The notes under the pieces: model-generated
The model's input: only the letters and a program-made list of their open reading frames with translations
What the model was told of the DNA's origin: nothing
The model's database searches: none
Translations under genes and position numbers: made by a program
Shown: positions 45,767-58,904 of the stretch, in pieces
Numbering within the stretch: position 1 is the first letter of the stretch
How the letters are laid out: the number at the start of each line of letters is the position of its first letter
Source: Amblyornis subalaris
Lineage: Eukaryota > Chordata > Aves > Passeriformes > Ptilonorhynchidae
DNA: 64,000 bases
Assembly (NCBI GenBank): GCA_018881555.1
Contig: JACAXG010000067.1
Location: 1,893,635-1,957,634 of the forward strand
Direction of reading: 5' to 3'

Positions 45767-48010
45767 CCATCTAACAAACCCGCATTCTTTTTTGAAAATG
45801 TAGTCAACGCTGTTTTTTCTTAAACCTCAATATCTGCAGAGCCCTACTTGTGAGGCAGGTGATCACTCTGTCCAAAGCAGCCCCCTTAAGTATCAATGAC
45901 TAATGCTAAGTGCCAAGGGAACTATTTAAAAATTAGGGAGAGTCCTGGGAAGTAGATGAACTGCCCTGCTGCATAAAACAGAGAATTTTGAAATGGACCT
46001 AATTTCTAATTAGGCAGGATTTAGCACATGACTATATCCCAATACACACTACTTAGACAATCTTTATGGAGAGTCATGAGAAAGAAAGGTGACATGGCNG
46101 TAAAGAGCATTCTGAAGAATTTTCCTCCCGATTACACTTTGTTGAAACATTCCCTTTATAGTTACTTCTATCTCACTGTGAATTTCAGAAGCATTATATT
46201 TGATTAGATGTACTTGTATCCTTGCTAACCATATATGTTAATCATGCAAATAAAATATGTAAAATTGTATTACATAAATCTATGATGTTACTGTGAGAGG
46301 TTTTTTTTACTGTGAATTACACTTCTTCCATTAGCAGTTAATTATTTTTCACAACATCTTAATGAGTCTTCTAAATTTTTCATCATTGCAGTAATAATAC
46401 TAATTTGAATAATATAGCATCATTCTTAGTTATCTTGCAAACTTGCATTGAACTTCTATCTCCTACAGGTTTTCAGACCTGTTTGTTTCCTTTACCATTC
46501 AGCCTGCCTATAAATTCATGGATATGATTTTAAAACTCTATAAATCAGCAAAAGCAGACCAAGATTCAGTCATAAAGTTTTGGGTAGCTTTGACTGGAAA
46601 ATGCTTGCTATTAAAGAAACTTACAGCTTAGACTTAAGCACTCAAACAAAAGAAGTTATTGCAACTCTGAGTACCATGATCTCAAACCTCCTGCCATCTC
46701 ACAGAATTGCCATCTCTAATTTGAGTGTGCAGCCTCCCAAACTATGCAACAGGGAAAATCTGGAAGTAATGATTTACCTGCCTAAGCCAATCATGAATTG
46801 GAATGCTGAAAACCTGAGAGAACTTTAGCATCTACACTTTATTTAAGATCAATGTCTAAATCTAGCCAGATAGGTGATTCTTTCTGACTGAGATACCTTG
46901 GTAGAAATCGTCTCCTATTAATTGCCCAGAAATTAGTATTCTGTTATGAATGAAATACCATTTCTATTATGAAGAAAACACCATTATATGTAACAGCCTA
47001 GCCAATATAGTAACAGTTAAGGTTCTTCAGTTAAGGCATGTGAAAGTTCTATTTCCTCCAATTTGAATCAGGGACTTCATTGCCAAAGTCAGTGTGAAAA
47101 TCATTGGAGGTCTGAACAGCACAACCCTCTTTCAGAAGTCATTCTACTTGTACTCCTTTAATGTTTTAAATACTTAGATCCCAAAAAGGTAAAGAGGTAT
47201 TTTGCTCTCAGTGCACCACAGGTGAGGACTCTAGCCTTTATGTTACAGTTCTGGCCCGAAGAATACTCTGTTGGTTGCAGAAAACGGAAAAATTTGAACA
47301 TGTAGGATTGAGATTTTACATTTTCCCATTGATCAACTTAGGGCATTTGCCCAAAATACAGGTTCAGGTCATTACCTTACATCAGGCAGACTAGGAATCT
47401 GATCGAGAACCTCTCATCTCAAATGGGCTCATAATTGATGCAGGCTTTTGCCCAGCAGCTTTCTGTCCTGTATGCTGCATTTTGTGAATAAAACAGCTGA
47501 CATAAAGTCCTGGCAGGACAGGGCTCTGGTCTTCAGAGGCTCATGAGCTATGCCATCAGTTTTATTGAACTGGCTGTGGGACAGCATCAGTGTTTGAATA
47601 ATCTTTGCATCTGCTCACTGACATACAGCCACTGGTGCATAAATCCAAGGTGGAGCTATGGACTTTGAAATGTAAATTAGATCTTAAGTATTTTTTAAAT
47701 CTCACCCATAAATTGAAATTATTCCTGGGCTTGCAGAAGACAGGGATTTCAGAGTACTTTTTGCCATCTCTTCACCTCTCTTTATATTTTGACAAAAACA
47801 ATATGAAATACACTTTTAATCAATGTGAATGGTGTTGCTCCACCAGAATATATTAGAATATTATCTAAAACACAGTAAGTTCTATTAAGTTAATATATAG
47901 AGGACATATTACAGCTTTACACTTAATGGACGCTTTCTTTTTTGGATCCTCAAATGTTCTGCAGGTATAGCCCTGCATGCATCATTCTATTTAAATATTG
48001 TAATATTGTC
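45767..48010. other. AT-rich unique DNA, no gene recognised
   Basis: No recognisable element. Open frames of 82-83 codons (plus 46580-46828, 47605-47856) have no known motif. Confidence 0.5.
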
Positions 48011-48046
48011 TGGGTCGAGCCACCACGTCTAGGCGCCAAATTTGTT
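48011..48046 (-). mobile_element. internal ERV remnant with primer-binding-site-like sequence
   Basis: Read on the minus strand, the bases next to the LTR 3' end are TTTGGCGCCTAGACGTGGTG followed by GCTCGACCCAG. The block TGGCGCC..ACGTGG (starting at 48038, eight bases from the LTR) resembles a lysine-tRNA-type primer binding site with mutations, as used by class II (ERVK-like) avian elements. Only about 36 internal bases remain before the sequence turns AT-rich. The coding part is gone. Confidence 0.6.
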
Positions 48047-48868
48047 TGTCACGGTTTGGACAAACTTAGGAGGAAGACTCGAAGAGTCTCCTCTGCAAAA
48101 GATAGGGTTCAAAACTCCCTTCCCACCCCACCTTAGGAATTTCTCTGAGGAAAGTGAAAAAAACCTGTTTATTTAACAAACCAGGGTGCTGGGGGCTGCG
48201 ATGCAGGCACCAGGGGAAGAGAAGAAAAAGAAAAAATGAATAATGTTAGATAATAAACCTCTCATGGTGGAGGAACCTGGATGAATTCAGAGTCCTTTTT
48301 CTGGGTGTGGTTTTCTGCTCTTCTTGAAGCTAGCGTATGGTGTAGGCCCCTCTCCGGGCCCAGGATGTAGGCCTCCGATGGTGATCGTATGTAGAACGGA
48401 GCCCAGTTGTCTGTTGTATAGTTCCAAAGGAAGAAGGAGAAAAAACCCCCCACAATCCAAGAAAAACTCCTCTCCAGCTAGTAGGCCAGCCAAAAAGCAA
48501 AAGGTAAATCTCCAACTCTCTGATTTCTCTCTCCAGAGAAAAAACAGGGCGGAGAGCTCGCAGGAAAAAAAATGTAAAAGTGTTCCCTTCACCTTCAGCT
48601 ACCGAAAAGNGGTGGCTGCAGTGAGAATTCTCTCCTGAGAATGGCAAAGCCGACAGCATTGACTAGAGCGAAAAAAAGTAAAAGTTCCCCTCCGAACTCA
48701 GCTGCCGAAGCCGCGGCCGAACAGCAGCAGCTAGTGACAAGCCAGGAACGTAAATGTCCTTGAAGCAGCTATGCTGAGAAACTGCTCTGGCAGCTTTAAA
48801 GGCACAGAGTTCATATTTTGCATGAAGCTGGCGATTGGGATATAGCTTCATAAAGTCACCCCAAGACA
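48047..48868 (-). mobile_element. ERV LTR, minus orientation, 822 bp, ERVK-like
   Basis: TG..CA ends are seen as TGTCACGGTTTGGAC on the left and CCCCAAGACA on the right. TTTATT at 48168-48173 gives an AATAAA on the minus strand about 121 bases from the LTR 3' end. The left side is followed by a primer-binding-site-like sequence, so this is a 5' LTR rather than a typical solo LTR. CpG dinucleotides are still fairly frequent, hinting at a moderate age. Frames of 60-109 codons on both strands (48262-48659, 48663-48869) are LTR sequence. The body differs from the 19- and 45-kb LTRs, although the left terminus is similar. Confidence 0.78.
48168..48173 (-). terminator. LTR poly(A) signal AATAAA (minus strand)
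   Basis: TTTATT on the plus strand; placed in the R/U5 side of the LTR given the primer-binding-site orientation. Confidence 0.5.
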
Positions 48869-49005
48869 AATATAAACTTAGGAAAATGGATTTTTTGAAG
48901 TTATATGCCTATTTGTATGGGAGAGTTCTCTAATTTAATCTAAAATCTAAAAACTAATTTAATCAGAAGCGGCTTTTCTAAATTTCTGTCCATAAAATTG
49001 AATTT
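48869..49005. other. short AT-rich spacer
   Basis: Between the LTR and a CR1 tail; nothing recognised. No duplication partner of the bases after 48868 was found next to the internal remnant at 48011. Confidence 0.4.
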
Positions 49006-49113
49006 GTGGTGCTTAAGGACATGGTTTGGGGGTGGACCTGGAATTGTTATGTCAATGGTTGGACTCAATGATCTTAGAAGTCTTTTCCAACCTTAATGAT
49101 TCTATGATTCTAT
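49006..49113 (+). mobile_element. CR1 LINE extreme 3' end
   Basis: TGTGGTGCTTAAGGACATGG, TTTGGGGGTGGACCTGG, TTGGACTCAATGATCTTAGA, AGTCTTTTCCAACC, then ATGATTCTATGATTCTATA. This is the last about 108 bases of a CR1 element with two ATTCTATG-type octamers. The subfamily differs from the 18.7-kb copy. Confidence 0.92.
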
Positions 49114-52100
49114 AATTTACCACAGTCTCCCAATACAATGAAATAATAATAACAACAACAAAAACAATGGAAAAAACCATTTAAACCTCAAAACCTCTGC
49201 AAATTACAAAGGCAGGTTTTTTTCAGCCTTACTACCATCCGCTGCACACAGTCCAAGCATCAGAAATAAATGACAACCAAACACATCCAAATAAACCCAT
49301 TTGTACAATAAATGAAACACTGTAGAAAGGAACTTGTTCTTGAAATAAATAACAGTTATCCTGTGANTAAAACATCTACTAAGAATTTCTGATTTCTATT
49401 CCAGATTGGTCTCACATCCTGCAAGGAGCTGCTTGGATTTTTTGAACTGCAGATGATACTAAGATTTATATTTCTTCCAGTTGCATATGAGAATAAACCA
49501 CATGGAGCCAAATTTCTTTTTATTGCAACNCTTGCTAATGCGATCTACCTACTGAATAACATGTCCATCCCTAGTTCTAATTCTAAAGTATACCAACATG
49601 AGAGAATAATTTACTTCAACAGATTTAGCAATGGAATTTACATAAACCTAAAAGTTACTTCATAACCCATCAATTCAACATATAGATTTTTAAGTCATGA
49701 AAAAATTCNGCATTACAGAGTTTAAACATGCAAATATTTTCCTCCTTTAATCCAGGTATAGTTCCTTCTTTGTTTCAGACTGCTTTTAAGACATATTCTT
49801 AGATCGAGTCTTGTTACAGCCACAAGTATTAAGAGTCCTTCATATAATCTCATTTTCTATAGGGTGCAGTTGAAGATCTAAGATACAATTTTAACTGAAA
49901 TGGTGCAAATGTTGTATCTAGACAAGGCCTATATTCTAACTGTTAAATATTTATTATTGGTACTAGTATGACTCAAGGAGATACTTCTGTTTGCTTAGAA
50001 TTCCAAGTGAGAACATTCATGCTTTCTCATTCTCCTTCCAGCCATATCTAACACTGTCCAGTTTTCAAGCATTGCTCATTTGATATGAGACATTAAGCAG
50101 TGACAAGAAATGTAATATCCACAATGTTATTTTTACAGAGGTATTTCCAAGACCACTGGTCATTTCTTAACAGGTTACAGAATTTGTCTGAATTACAAGT
50201 TACTTGTTCACTTATTTATTTCTAAAAATGTAATTTGCTTTTACATTTACTTTTATTGTTCTTGCTGGAACAATATTATTTTTTATATTCTTTTTTAATG
50301 AAGCTGTTTTAGTTTTACTGTAATTTCTGTTTCCTATTCTGAAAGCAATTTTTTTTGCAGCTTTCCCAGTTTAAATTCAATTTTTCCTCAAGGAAGTTAC
50401 AGACAGGAAATATTTACATAGGTATTCCAAAGATGAAATCTTTCCCTTAGTGCTCTTTCCAAATTTTCTTCAGAACTGGAGATCAAATGTTTCCATGAGT
50501 GCACAGGGTAGAAAAAGAAATAAAAAACTCTGTAGATGTTTGACTGATGTTTGGCTTAAAGATGAACAGCATTTTTCATACCTCCAACCTAAGGTTCTAT
50601 CTTCCTAAAGGAATAAAACATCACAGAGCAACAAAGGCTGCATTATTCTATGACTACAGCATAACTAATAAGATTTTCTTTGGTGCATAGGGAAAAAAAG
50701 TCTCATTTTGAGATGTAAATACCTCATTCCTATTAGACTACAGAAAACAAGTAAAGTTAAAACACCTCAGACAAAAAATAAAATGCATTAAATTGCTGTT
50801 ACCTTTTCTATATACAACCAAATTATCTTGTCTAAAGATGTATGATTTTAAAAAGAATGAGGTGATACTTTTATGAAATAAAATATCTTAGCTCAGTGCT
50901 CACACCACCTTTATTGCTGGATTGGGAAACTTCCCATGTTGTCACTCTAATTTGTTTCTTATTTCCTTTGTTAGAGCTTTTTTTATTTTTCTTTCTTTTG
51001 TCCATTTTTATTTCATGTCTTTTCAAGTGGGCAATTCACTTCTCTATTTTTCATATTCTAATAATTAACTTTTTTTTCATCTTGCTTTTATCCTCCATTT
51101 CTGTTGCCAGTCCATCCTCTAGTCATCCACACAGATGTTGACCACATAGAGCTGGTGTCATCCACAGCTGAGTTCTACAGATGTAGCAACAAGAAAGGTG
51201 ACACTGTTGTATCCTCAGCTCAAGTCAGTACTTGTAAAATTCCATATATATCAGCACAAAGCAGGAGATAGAAGAAAAGATAGAAATATTCACACTGGAC
51301 AGAAAACCTGTTTGCATTTTTGCAAACATGATTAGGATGGGTTTGGATTGTTTACAATTATTTGAAATCAGCTTTTCTGATCCATCCTAAAATTTTTCTA
51401 TTCATTGTGTAACCTTTTCTCCCAAAAGAAAGAATAACATTCTGCAAATTTTTAAATTTCCTTATAAGTACAAGCTTGCATTACTGATTTGGTGGTTTTG
51501 GTGGTGATCAAAATACTTTCAGTGCTATGCTTTAGCACAGTGCATACCACCACTCATTAAGGCATGCTGAATAAAGATGAGTTATTAAAATTGCAATAGT
51601 AGCTTAGAAAAATGAAGAGGAATGGGTACAAACACATTTTCCACAGGTAAACTCCAGCAGCACTCCTCAATTGTCCAAAACAAGTCTGAACTCAATCTTT
51701 TTAGGGGCTTGCTCATTCAAGTTTTTGAGCTCAGGAATCTTCTTGTACATCATGTTATCTTTATTTGTGTTGGGAACTGTTTGGTGGCTTATTTACTGCA
51801 TAGACTACTCCATAGGGAAAAATACAGTAGGTATCATGTAAAAATTAGAAGTGATAATGAATGTTCTGTTTTCCTCTGCATAAAAACCCCTAAGCAAACC
51901 AACCAACNCAAGCTTCACACAACTAAACCAAGTTGCTTCTAAAGGAATTAATTCTAAACGTGCCATTAATCCACAACTAGACTCATCATCTTCACGTGAG
52001 GTGCCAAAGTAGTTATTGGAAAAGAATCTCCAAGCATGGTCCAAGGAAAAGGCAGATGTGATATAACAGTACATGCAAATGAAATTCACGCCCTTTAGCT

Positions 52101-54439
52101 GTAAATGTCATCCTCTGTCGAGAAAAATTTTAATATGAAAGATTTCATTTTCTGCTCTATTTGCTGTTTTGGTGTACAAGATATAAATATACAGGGAAGA
52201 GATGATTAATTTGTTTTGAAAAGTGATATATCCATTGCTTCATTTGCTGCCCATCTAGAATCATATTCTGACACATTTAAACTCCTATGGATCAGTATTT
52301 TACTTTGACAACAGCTTCATTGATTTTTGGTCTGGCCCTGATTCTGGGGAGAAAAGTGCATAGTATGTGTTTGGATTTGATTTTGCTTTACATCACTGAT
52401 GCAGAAGGAAGGATAACTGATATGTCATTTGAAAAGGAGCGATGTCAAGTCAGCACATTTCTTCCTACTCTTCTCCCACTTGCTGAAGAGTCACAAGGGT
52501 GTATTTAGACTTTTGAAGACTGAAAACTCTTTCTTGAATTCTTTTTCTCAAAAAAAGTCCATAGCTAGGATCTCTCTCCCCTCCTCCTGCTCTCCCTCTC
52601 TCTGTTTTTCTAAATACCAGAGTAGCTGCCACTAATTGAGATGCTGCATACATGTCTACAATGAAGGACACAGCAAAAATGAAAAGGAATTCACAGTGAT
52701 GCAGATATAACTTATTCCCACTGTAACCATGGTTTCTTCAGTGAGTACTTCTATTGTTAGTACATAATTTTAAAGGCAAAGAGGAAAACAACAGATCTTT
52801 CTGGTAGTAAGATAGATCTGAATCCAACATGACAGAATGACTCACATAAGGAAGACACAAGAGTTATGGAGGTATATTACAGTTCTCATTATTGCTAGAA
52901 CATTACTCAATTACTGAAAAAAGTCAAGTGCATGAAAACACTATATGCCTTTACTGATTTCTTGATACTTTTTAGAATACTCTGGAATTATGAAGACTGG
53001 TTCATGCAGTAAAAGGCTAAAATAAGACAATATCCACAGATAGTTTCTAGTATGTTTATTAATATAATATATGCTCATCAAATATTTTCTTTCAGTCATT
53101 TGATCTAACCAGCAGTTTTGGATTAATTTAATGGATTTTAACTACATTCATTCACAAATAGACATTTTATAGCAAGTCATATTAATATATTTGGAAGATA
53201 CTTCTTTTCCTCTTGAAATTTTATCTGAAACTTGGAACACTCCATCTTTAATCCCCATAGCTGATAACTACTTCAGATATAATACCATGGATTAATTCAA
53301 TAGAGAATTAAAAGTAAAACCAGTAGAGAAAGTTGTCAGAAGAAAAATAAACACACATAAATACATCTCTACTTCCTAGAAATACTGACTACAAGCTAAT
53401 TAAACTTAATATAGTAAGAAGGCTGAAAATTCAAGCACATAGTTGGCAAGAAATTGCAGACATAAATACCAAAAAGCCATGGAAAGTACTAGCACAGCAA
53501 TATTTTACTTTTCTGTATTTTAAAAATCCTCATCATCAGTTACCTACAAATATCATGGTTCAAGAGTTGACTCTCTGAAATCAGAGTGAAGGTAGTAACT
53601 TAGTAAGAAAGTTTTCTCTCTTCATATATATACAAAAAAAAGTCATGACAGACTCTACCAAAGTAATGTAAATGTTTGGAAATTCTGCCACAGGAGTTTC
53701 TGTTTATCATCTGGAAAACAGAGCTGGGCTATGGGACAAACAGCTTATATGAGCCCTGAACAGCTGAGAGACAGATGGACACACAGAAGTATCCCTCTTG
53801 ATTTTAACACTTGCATTTTGAAGGTAATGTTTAACAACACACAGATAATGTATCTTCAGGCCAGGCTACCTGCTGTGGAGTTTACTGTTCATGTGGAGAA
53901 GCTGGGACAAAGGATTAAAGATTTCTCATGCTATTTTTACTATCTTCCCTAATTCTCCCAGACTGAGCTCACAATTTCAATCTCCTTGGAACTATTTCCT
54001 CCAGGTTCAGAAGCACTGATCCACATGTAAGAGGAAAACAAAACAATATGAAAGGACACACTTATGTACTCAATGATTTTTTTCACAAGCATCACTCTAG
54101 TTGTCCTTATTCTGTCTCTTTCCTCCTCTCTACTCAGAAGTCCTAGTTAAACTACAGGTTTGACATGCCTATCACTTCAAGTCCCAGAGTCCTAAAATTG
54201 CATGACAAAAAGTTTATTTTTAAACAAAGTAGGAAACTCTCAGGTTCCATTATGTTGCAAAAAAAGTCTTGAAAGTGTGGCTAAATGTAACGAAGATAGC
54301 CATATGTGAAGAAAACCTGAAACCCAAGTTCCAAAATCTGTCACAATCAGATACAGCTGGAGAGGAGAGCACGGACCTCACAGCCCTGTGTTCTCTGCCA
54401 CACTACACTTCTGTCAGTGCTCGAACCATGGACGGGCAT
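49114..54439. other. AT-rich unique DNA, no gene recognised
   Basis: A short (AAT/AAC)n run lies at about 49142-49166, and T- and pyrimidine-rich tracts at 50960-51110 and 52570-52610. Open frames up to 106 codons (plus 51622-51942) have no recognisable domain. A few acceptor-like sites occur (49404, 53096) without a convincing partner donor. Confidence 0.5.
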
Positions 54440-54720
54440 CCCTTCAGCTCAGAACATTGCTAGCACTAGCCGCTCCGGGGACCTAGTGACAGTGTGGCAG
54501 CAGTGACAGGAGAAGATAAGATGCCTCTCTGGAGGTGAAAAGGAGAGAAATGTCCTCAGGCAAATGCCTGTCTTGTCCTGAGAAGGGTCCTTGAGGAGCC
54601 ATTGACTTGCGCTGCATGTCAAGGCAGCGGAGGGCAGCGGTTGCGCAGCGCTGGCATCGCAGGCTGGCACGCACAGTGACACCTCGNCCGCCGCAGCGCA
54701 ACACCCCATGCTTCTCCCCA
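54440..54720. promoter_or_regulatory. small GC- and CpG-rich patch
   Basis: GC rises sharply here. Between 54610 and 54705 about eleven CpG occur in roughly 96 bases (GCGCTG, GCGGAGGG, GCGGTTGCGCAGCG, CCGCCGCAGCGCA). It is short for a CpG island but unlike anything else in the window. Minus frames of 73 and 91 codons overlap it; no family was recognised. It could be an unmethylated promoter or first exon, a CpG-rich transposon fragment or a gene remnant. No TATA box or clear initiator was seen. Confidence 0.3.
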
Positions 54721-55070
54721 GCAAAGCCCAGTCACCTCAAATGAACCCTCACTTTAAACAGCAAACAAAAAAGCAAGAAAGCTGCATGTACTTCAGTCTC
54801 TTATTCTTTAACTTGTTCCCCATTTATGTGGCTCACTATTTAAAGCATTCGGTCTTTGTGTACTGTCAGTATGAAGCTATTTGTAAAAATAATATGTGGT
54901 AAATTGGCAGACAAGCACAGTTTAAAATATAGGCAATCTGTTGAGTGATTCAGGAGAGCTGCCATAAAATTTCATTTCTTATAATATGTTTAGCATTTTA
55001 TGCAACATAGTACTTCAAGAAAAATGCTAAACAGTAAAAATTCATTGAAAATGCCTTGTAGGGAAGAACA
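54721..55070. other. AT-rich spacer
   Basis: AT-rich sequence separating two GC-rich patches; nothing recognised. Confidence 0.45.
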
Positions 55071-55375
55071 CATGGGGTGACTGTCAGGGCAGAGTGGGGG
55101 CCAGGGGAGACTCTGGTGTCAGGGCCCGTCCCACCTCCAACCAGGAGTGGACAGCTGGGGGATACCAGGGCAGCCCCAGCCCTGGGCCTTGAGCATCTCC
55201 CTGGGGATGGGTTAGGACACGGGCCCATGGCCAGGCAGGAGCTGGAGAGCTGCTGCTGTGCCACTGGGGCAGGGGCTGATCGCCCTGTGGGCTGACATGG
55301 AGTCCTGTGCCCCAGGCAGGTGGGGGGAAGCCAGGGAGGGGACAGAGACAGTCAGGAGTGATGGTGCCCTTGGGG
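55071..55375. other. G-rich, CpG-poor patch, unclassified
   Basis: Strongly G-rich on the plus strand with runs of G (GTGGGGGCCAGGGGAG, GCTGGGGGATACCAGGG, GGTGGGGGGAAGCCAGGGAG) and few CpG. Frames of 72 codons (plus) and 88 and 128 codons (minus) cross it, with proline- and serine-rich translations typical of GC-rich DNA. The edges are sharp. It may be an old GC-rich transposon segment, such as a CR1 or ERV 5' region, whose CpG have decayed, but no diagnostic motif was found. Confidence 0.35.
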
Positions 55376-58300
55376 TTTACTGAGCTTTCAAGGGATAGAG
55401 AAATAGCTACAAACAGTACCATTTTAACCTTCAAGAAAATAAAATCTGTAAACGATATTCTATAATCCACAGAAAGAAAGCTTCAGCATATTTTCCCAGG
55501 GTGGAGCTGATAGTACTGTGATATGGCATGTTTATGAAATAACAGGATTCCACTGCTTGCATTGGGCTACAGAAGTTTGCAAATACCTTGTAATATATTT
55601 GGAGCCTGAAGGCCCTGAGAGCTATTAACAAATGCTGGTAACTTTCTACTTAGATTCACCACTTGTTCAAATTCCATAAACACTCAGAAAACAACAATCA
55701 TTTTCTACACTCAGATATTAATATGGGAGCCAACATATCAAGTAGTTCAAATACATGAACAAAAGAGAATATCAATCGTTTTTGTAATTGTAATTAAAAA
55801 ACTAAACAGACATTATGAATGATTCTTTTGAACATCTAACCACTGTAAAATCCCGGGTCTGCTGAGGCTACAATCCATACCTATGTATGCCAGAATTTCA
55901 TCCCAGTTCTTTACACCAATATCTAGCATCACAATGTGGTCCCTTTGTGGTGTTGTCATTCTGTATTAAAAACTACCTCAAGAAAAGTAGTAAGTCTACA
56001 AAACATTCTTACTTTACTTAGTTAATCTCAATAGATTTGACTTTTAAAGACAGTAAATGGCCTTTTTTGTTCAGATGTTTATTAGTCTTAAATAATAAAT
56101 GCAGGGCGAAGAGAGTTATTCACGAACTTTCACTATCTCGAAACTATTCGGAAAAATGCTCAACATATTTTTAAGTTCAAGTTCTGCAGAAATTTTCTCC
56201 ATGTTTAAGTACATATTTACTATTGCCTGGCATTAAGATTCGGGTTTTTTTTGTGTTCCACATATGTAGGTTTTCCTTTATCAGTAAAATATTTGCCAAA
56301 CTCAATCTCTTTTTCAATAATTTTGTTGACAAGAGTACACGTGAACATTTTTTCTCCATTTCCATCTGTAGCACTGAAGTTCTATAGCAGGGAAGTTCTC
56401 AGCTCTGTAAAATCTAATTGGACCCTATCCTATTGCTTCTGAGAAGAGTCACACAAGAAAATGAGCTATGCATGAAAAGGAAGTTCTGAAGGAAAACAAG
56501 GTTCAGTCTGGTATTCTAAGAGGGCCATACTGCATCTTGGGGTGAGACCTGTCAATAAATATTTATTAAANCAGTGAATGGGAAGAGAGCATCCTATACT
56601 TTGTGGGTGCTTTGACCACTGAACTCTGATGCTAGTAGCAGTCATTGTCTTTTCTCTCTCCTTAGCACAACGAGTATTATGACACACAACTTTTCAACAC
56701 ACTTTCAATTCAAAAATAACTGACTAATTAATCACCCTATGATGATTGTTGTATTTTTCTTTCTGAGAATGGTAGGTAAATGTACTCATTGTTTAGCTAC
56801 ATCTCTCTCTGACCACCTTGTCTGGTGTTTCAAATAATTTCTCTTTGTGCATAGATTATTTTCTTTAAAATGCATGTTTTTCTTCTTTGCAAATTTCAGA
56901 TAGTCTTTTTCCTATCACTTGACAGATTTTTATCTTTTATAATAGTTATCTATGTGTATAAGATTTTATTTGCTTTTATCTCAACAAGTGAAGACAAACA
57001 GAAATGGACTACCTAGAAGTAAAAGGTAGAGTAGCTTTTTAAACAAATGAGTAATAATCAATAATAGATGTTAATAGTCATCTTCAGCTTTCCAGTAATA
57101 AACTGGAAAAATATTCTTGCCAAAGTCAAACAAATGCTGAAAAAATAGGAAGAAAAAAAATCTACAGGATATAAATGGAGAAGTAGAATGTGAACAACAA
57201 CAGATAATTGCTTAGGTGTGTGTGAAAATTTAAATCAAAAATGGAGCTTCTACTGGTCACATTTTAAGTAAGATTTGCTCATTTTCAATACTTAAATAAT
57301 ATTTGTGATTTTGATAAATTTATCTGGTAACTTTCTGGAGAATTCTTATTGCACTGAGATTTTGTAGGGACGTTTTGGGGTTTTTTAAAATTCTTTTGGG
57401 GATCTGTTGCTGGGTGTGTACACGAGTATGTGTGTGCGCATGAAATGTGTCAAGAGCTCAGCTGGAATCTGGAATCTGGAATTCTGCAAACAATGAGTTT
57501 TTGTTCATCTCTGTTGTTCTGCTTGTCTTTCCTTTCCTTCTTCTGTTAGCTAATGGTAGAAGTGTGAAGCTTGCCATATATATACAGATGTTAAGAAATC
57601 TTTGCCATGACAGAAAATAGTTTGAAAGTAACAAGATAAATTGCTAGCAGCAATGCACATAATTAGCAGAAAATATGACTCACTTGAAGGGTAAAACTTA
57701 GAAATACTGAAAATACATATATTTTCCCTACTACTGAGTTTCTAGACCATTACTATTTTTTCTGTGATTTTTTTTTCAGGTAATNGAGAAAAGTAGAATT
57801 AGCATTTTTATATTTCTCATTAAATAGAGTGAGCATTAAACAGCACTAGAACTTATAAGCAAAAGTAATATATTTGACAATAATATATAATGCAGCATAT
57901 GTTGAATAGTTTTCCTTTTGTCTAATGTAAACTATAACAATTTAACATATAGACAGCAAAATAAAGAATAGGCTCAACATAACTGAGTTTTGTGTAAATT
58001 TAAATTTGTACTCCTACATATTTAATGGCACCAGAAGCACTCATAGTTCTTGGTTCACGGATGGCTGATTATTCATGTTACTGTATCCGTGTACAGAAAA
58101 GAGCAAAGCTAAGAGCCCTGTATTGGTGTGCAGTCTGAGAAGGGCAGAGGCTGAAAACTAACAACCCTCTTGCAATGCAGTTAATGTTGTTTGGACCACA
58201 CTATTAAATAAACTTCTGGTGGCAAGAACAGTTGCATGCTAGCCACTTTGGTTTCTCTCTCTTCCCCTTTTTTTGTTTTGTTCTTGTCATTTTCTATTTC

Positions 58301-58810
58301 TATTCGAGATTCTCTGTCAGGTGTATTTTGAGGGCAGCAGACTCAACAGGTACATAATAAAATGGTTTGGGTATGAAAACACATGTGAGTACATGACCTA
58401 CCAGAACAAGGAACTATTAGTGCCTTTCTGTACTAATACACCTTTCACTGTTTTTCTCTTAATGATGATTGTGAATCTAAGCTTGTGCCACAAAGAGGTG
58501 TGGTCTATATACTAAATTTTCTTTCTCAGTTTTACATCAATTAAGAAAATATTTTGTCCAGATGGAACTCCCACAGTCAATCACCTTTTTCTAGAAAAGA
58601 AACTGAAAATCTCTCCAAAGTACTTGCTATTATCAGGTCTAACAGGACTGTTAGACCCCACAGTGAATAAATAATCCAATTTCTTTTTCTTGTTCTTTCT
58701 TCTTTTTTAAAGGCCTGATTTTGTAACTGGCCCTATGTACTCAACAACATTAATTTACATTGTCCAGAAAGCAAGAAAACTACTTTCTTTTGCTTCAATG
58801 TAATTTCATT
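55376..58810. other. AT-rich unique DNA, no gene recognised
   Basis: No recognisable element. A GGAATCTGGAATCTGGAATT triplet repeat lies near 57465. Open frames are all under 75 codons. Confidence 0.5.
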
Positions 58811-58904
58811 AACAAAAAATTTGGACAAAAAAACCCCAAATAAAAAAACCAAATAAACAAAAAGGAAACCCCCTCAAAAAACCCAAACCAAAACAGAAAA
58901 CCCT
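58811..58904 (+). repeat. A/C-rich low-complexity tract
   Basis: Almost only A and C on the plus strand, with AAACCCC, AAATAAAC and AAACCAAAAC-like units but no fixed period. It could be a decayed (CAAAA)n-type array. Confidence 0.8.

Noticed and set aside
45187..45774. 195-codon plus-strand open frame
   Set aside because: It lies almost wholly inside the solo LTR at 44959-45761, overrunning its right end by a few bases, and is antisense to the LTR; no protein domain.
48262..48869. Overlapping frames of 60-109 codons on both strands
   Set aside because: They fall within the minus-strand LTR at 48047-48868, or overrun its edge by one base; compositional frames only.
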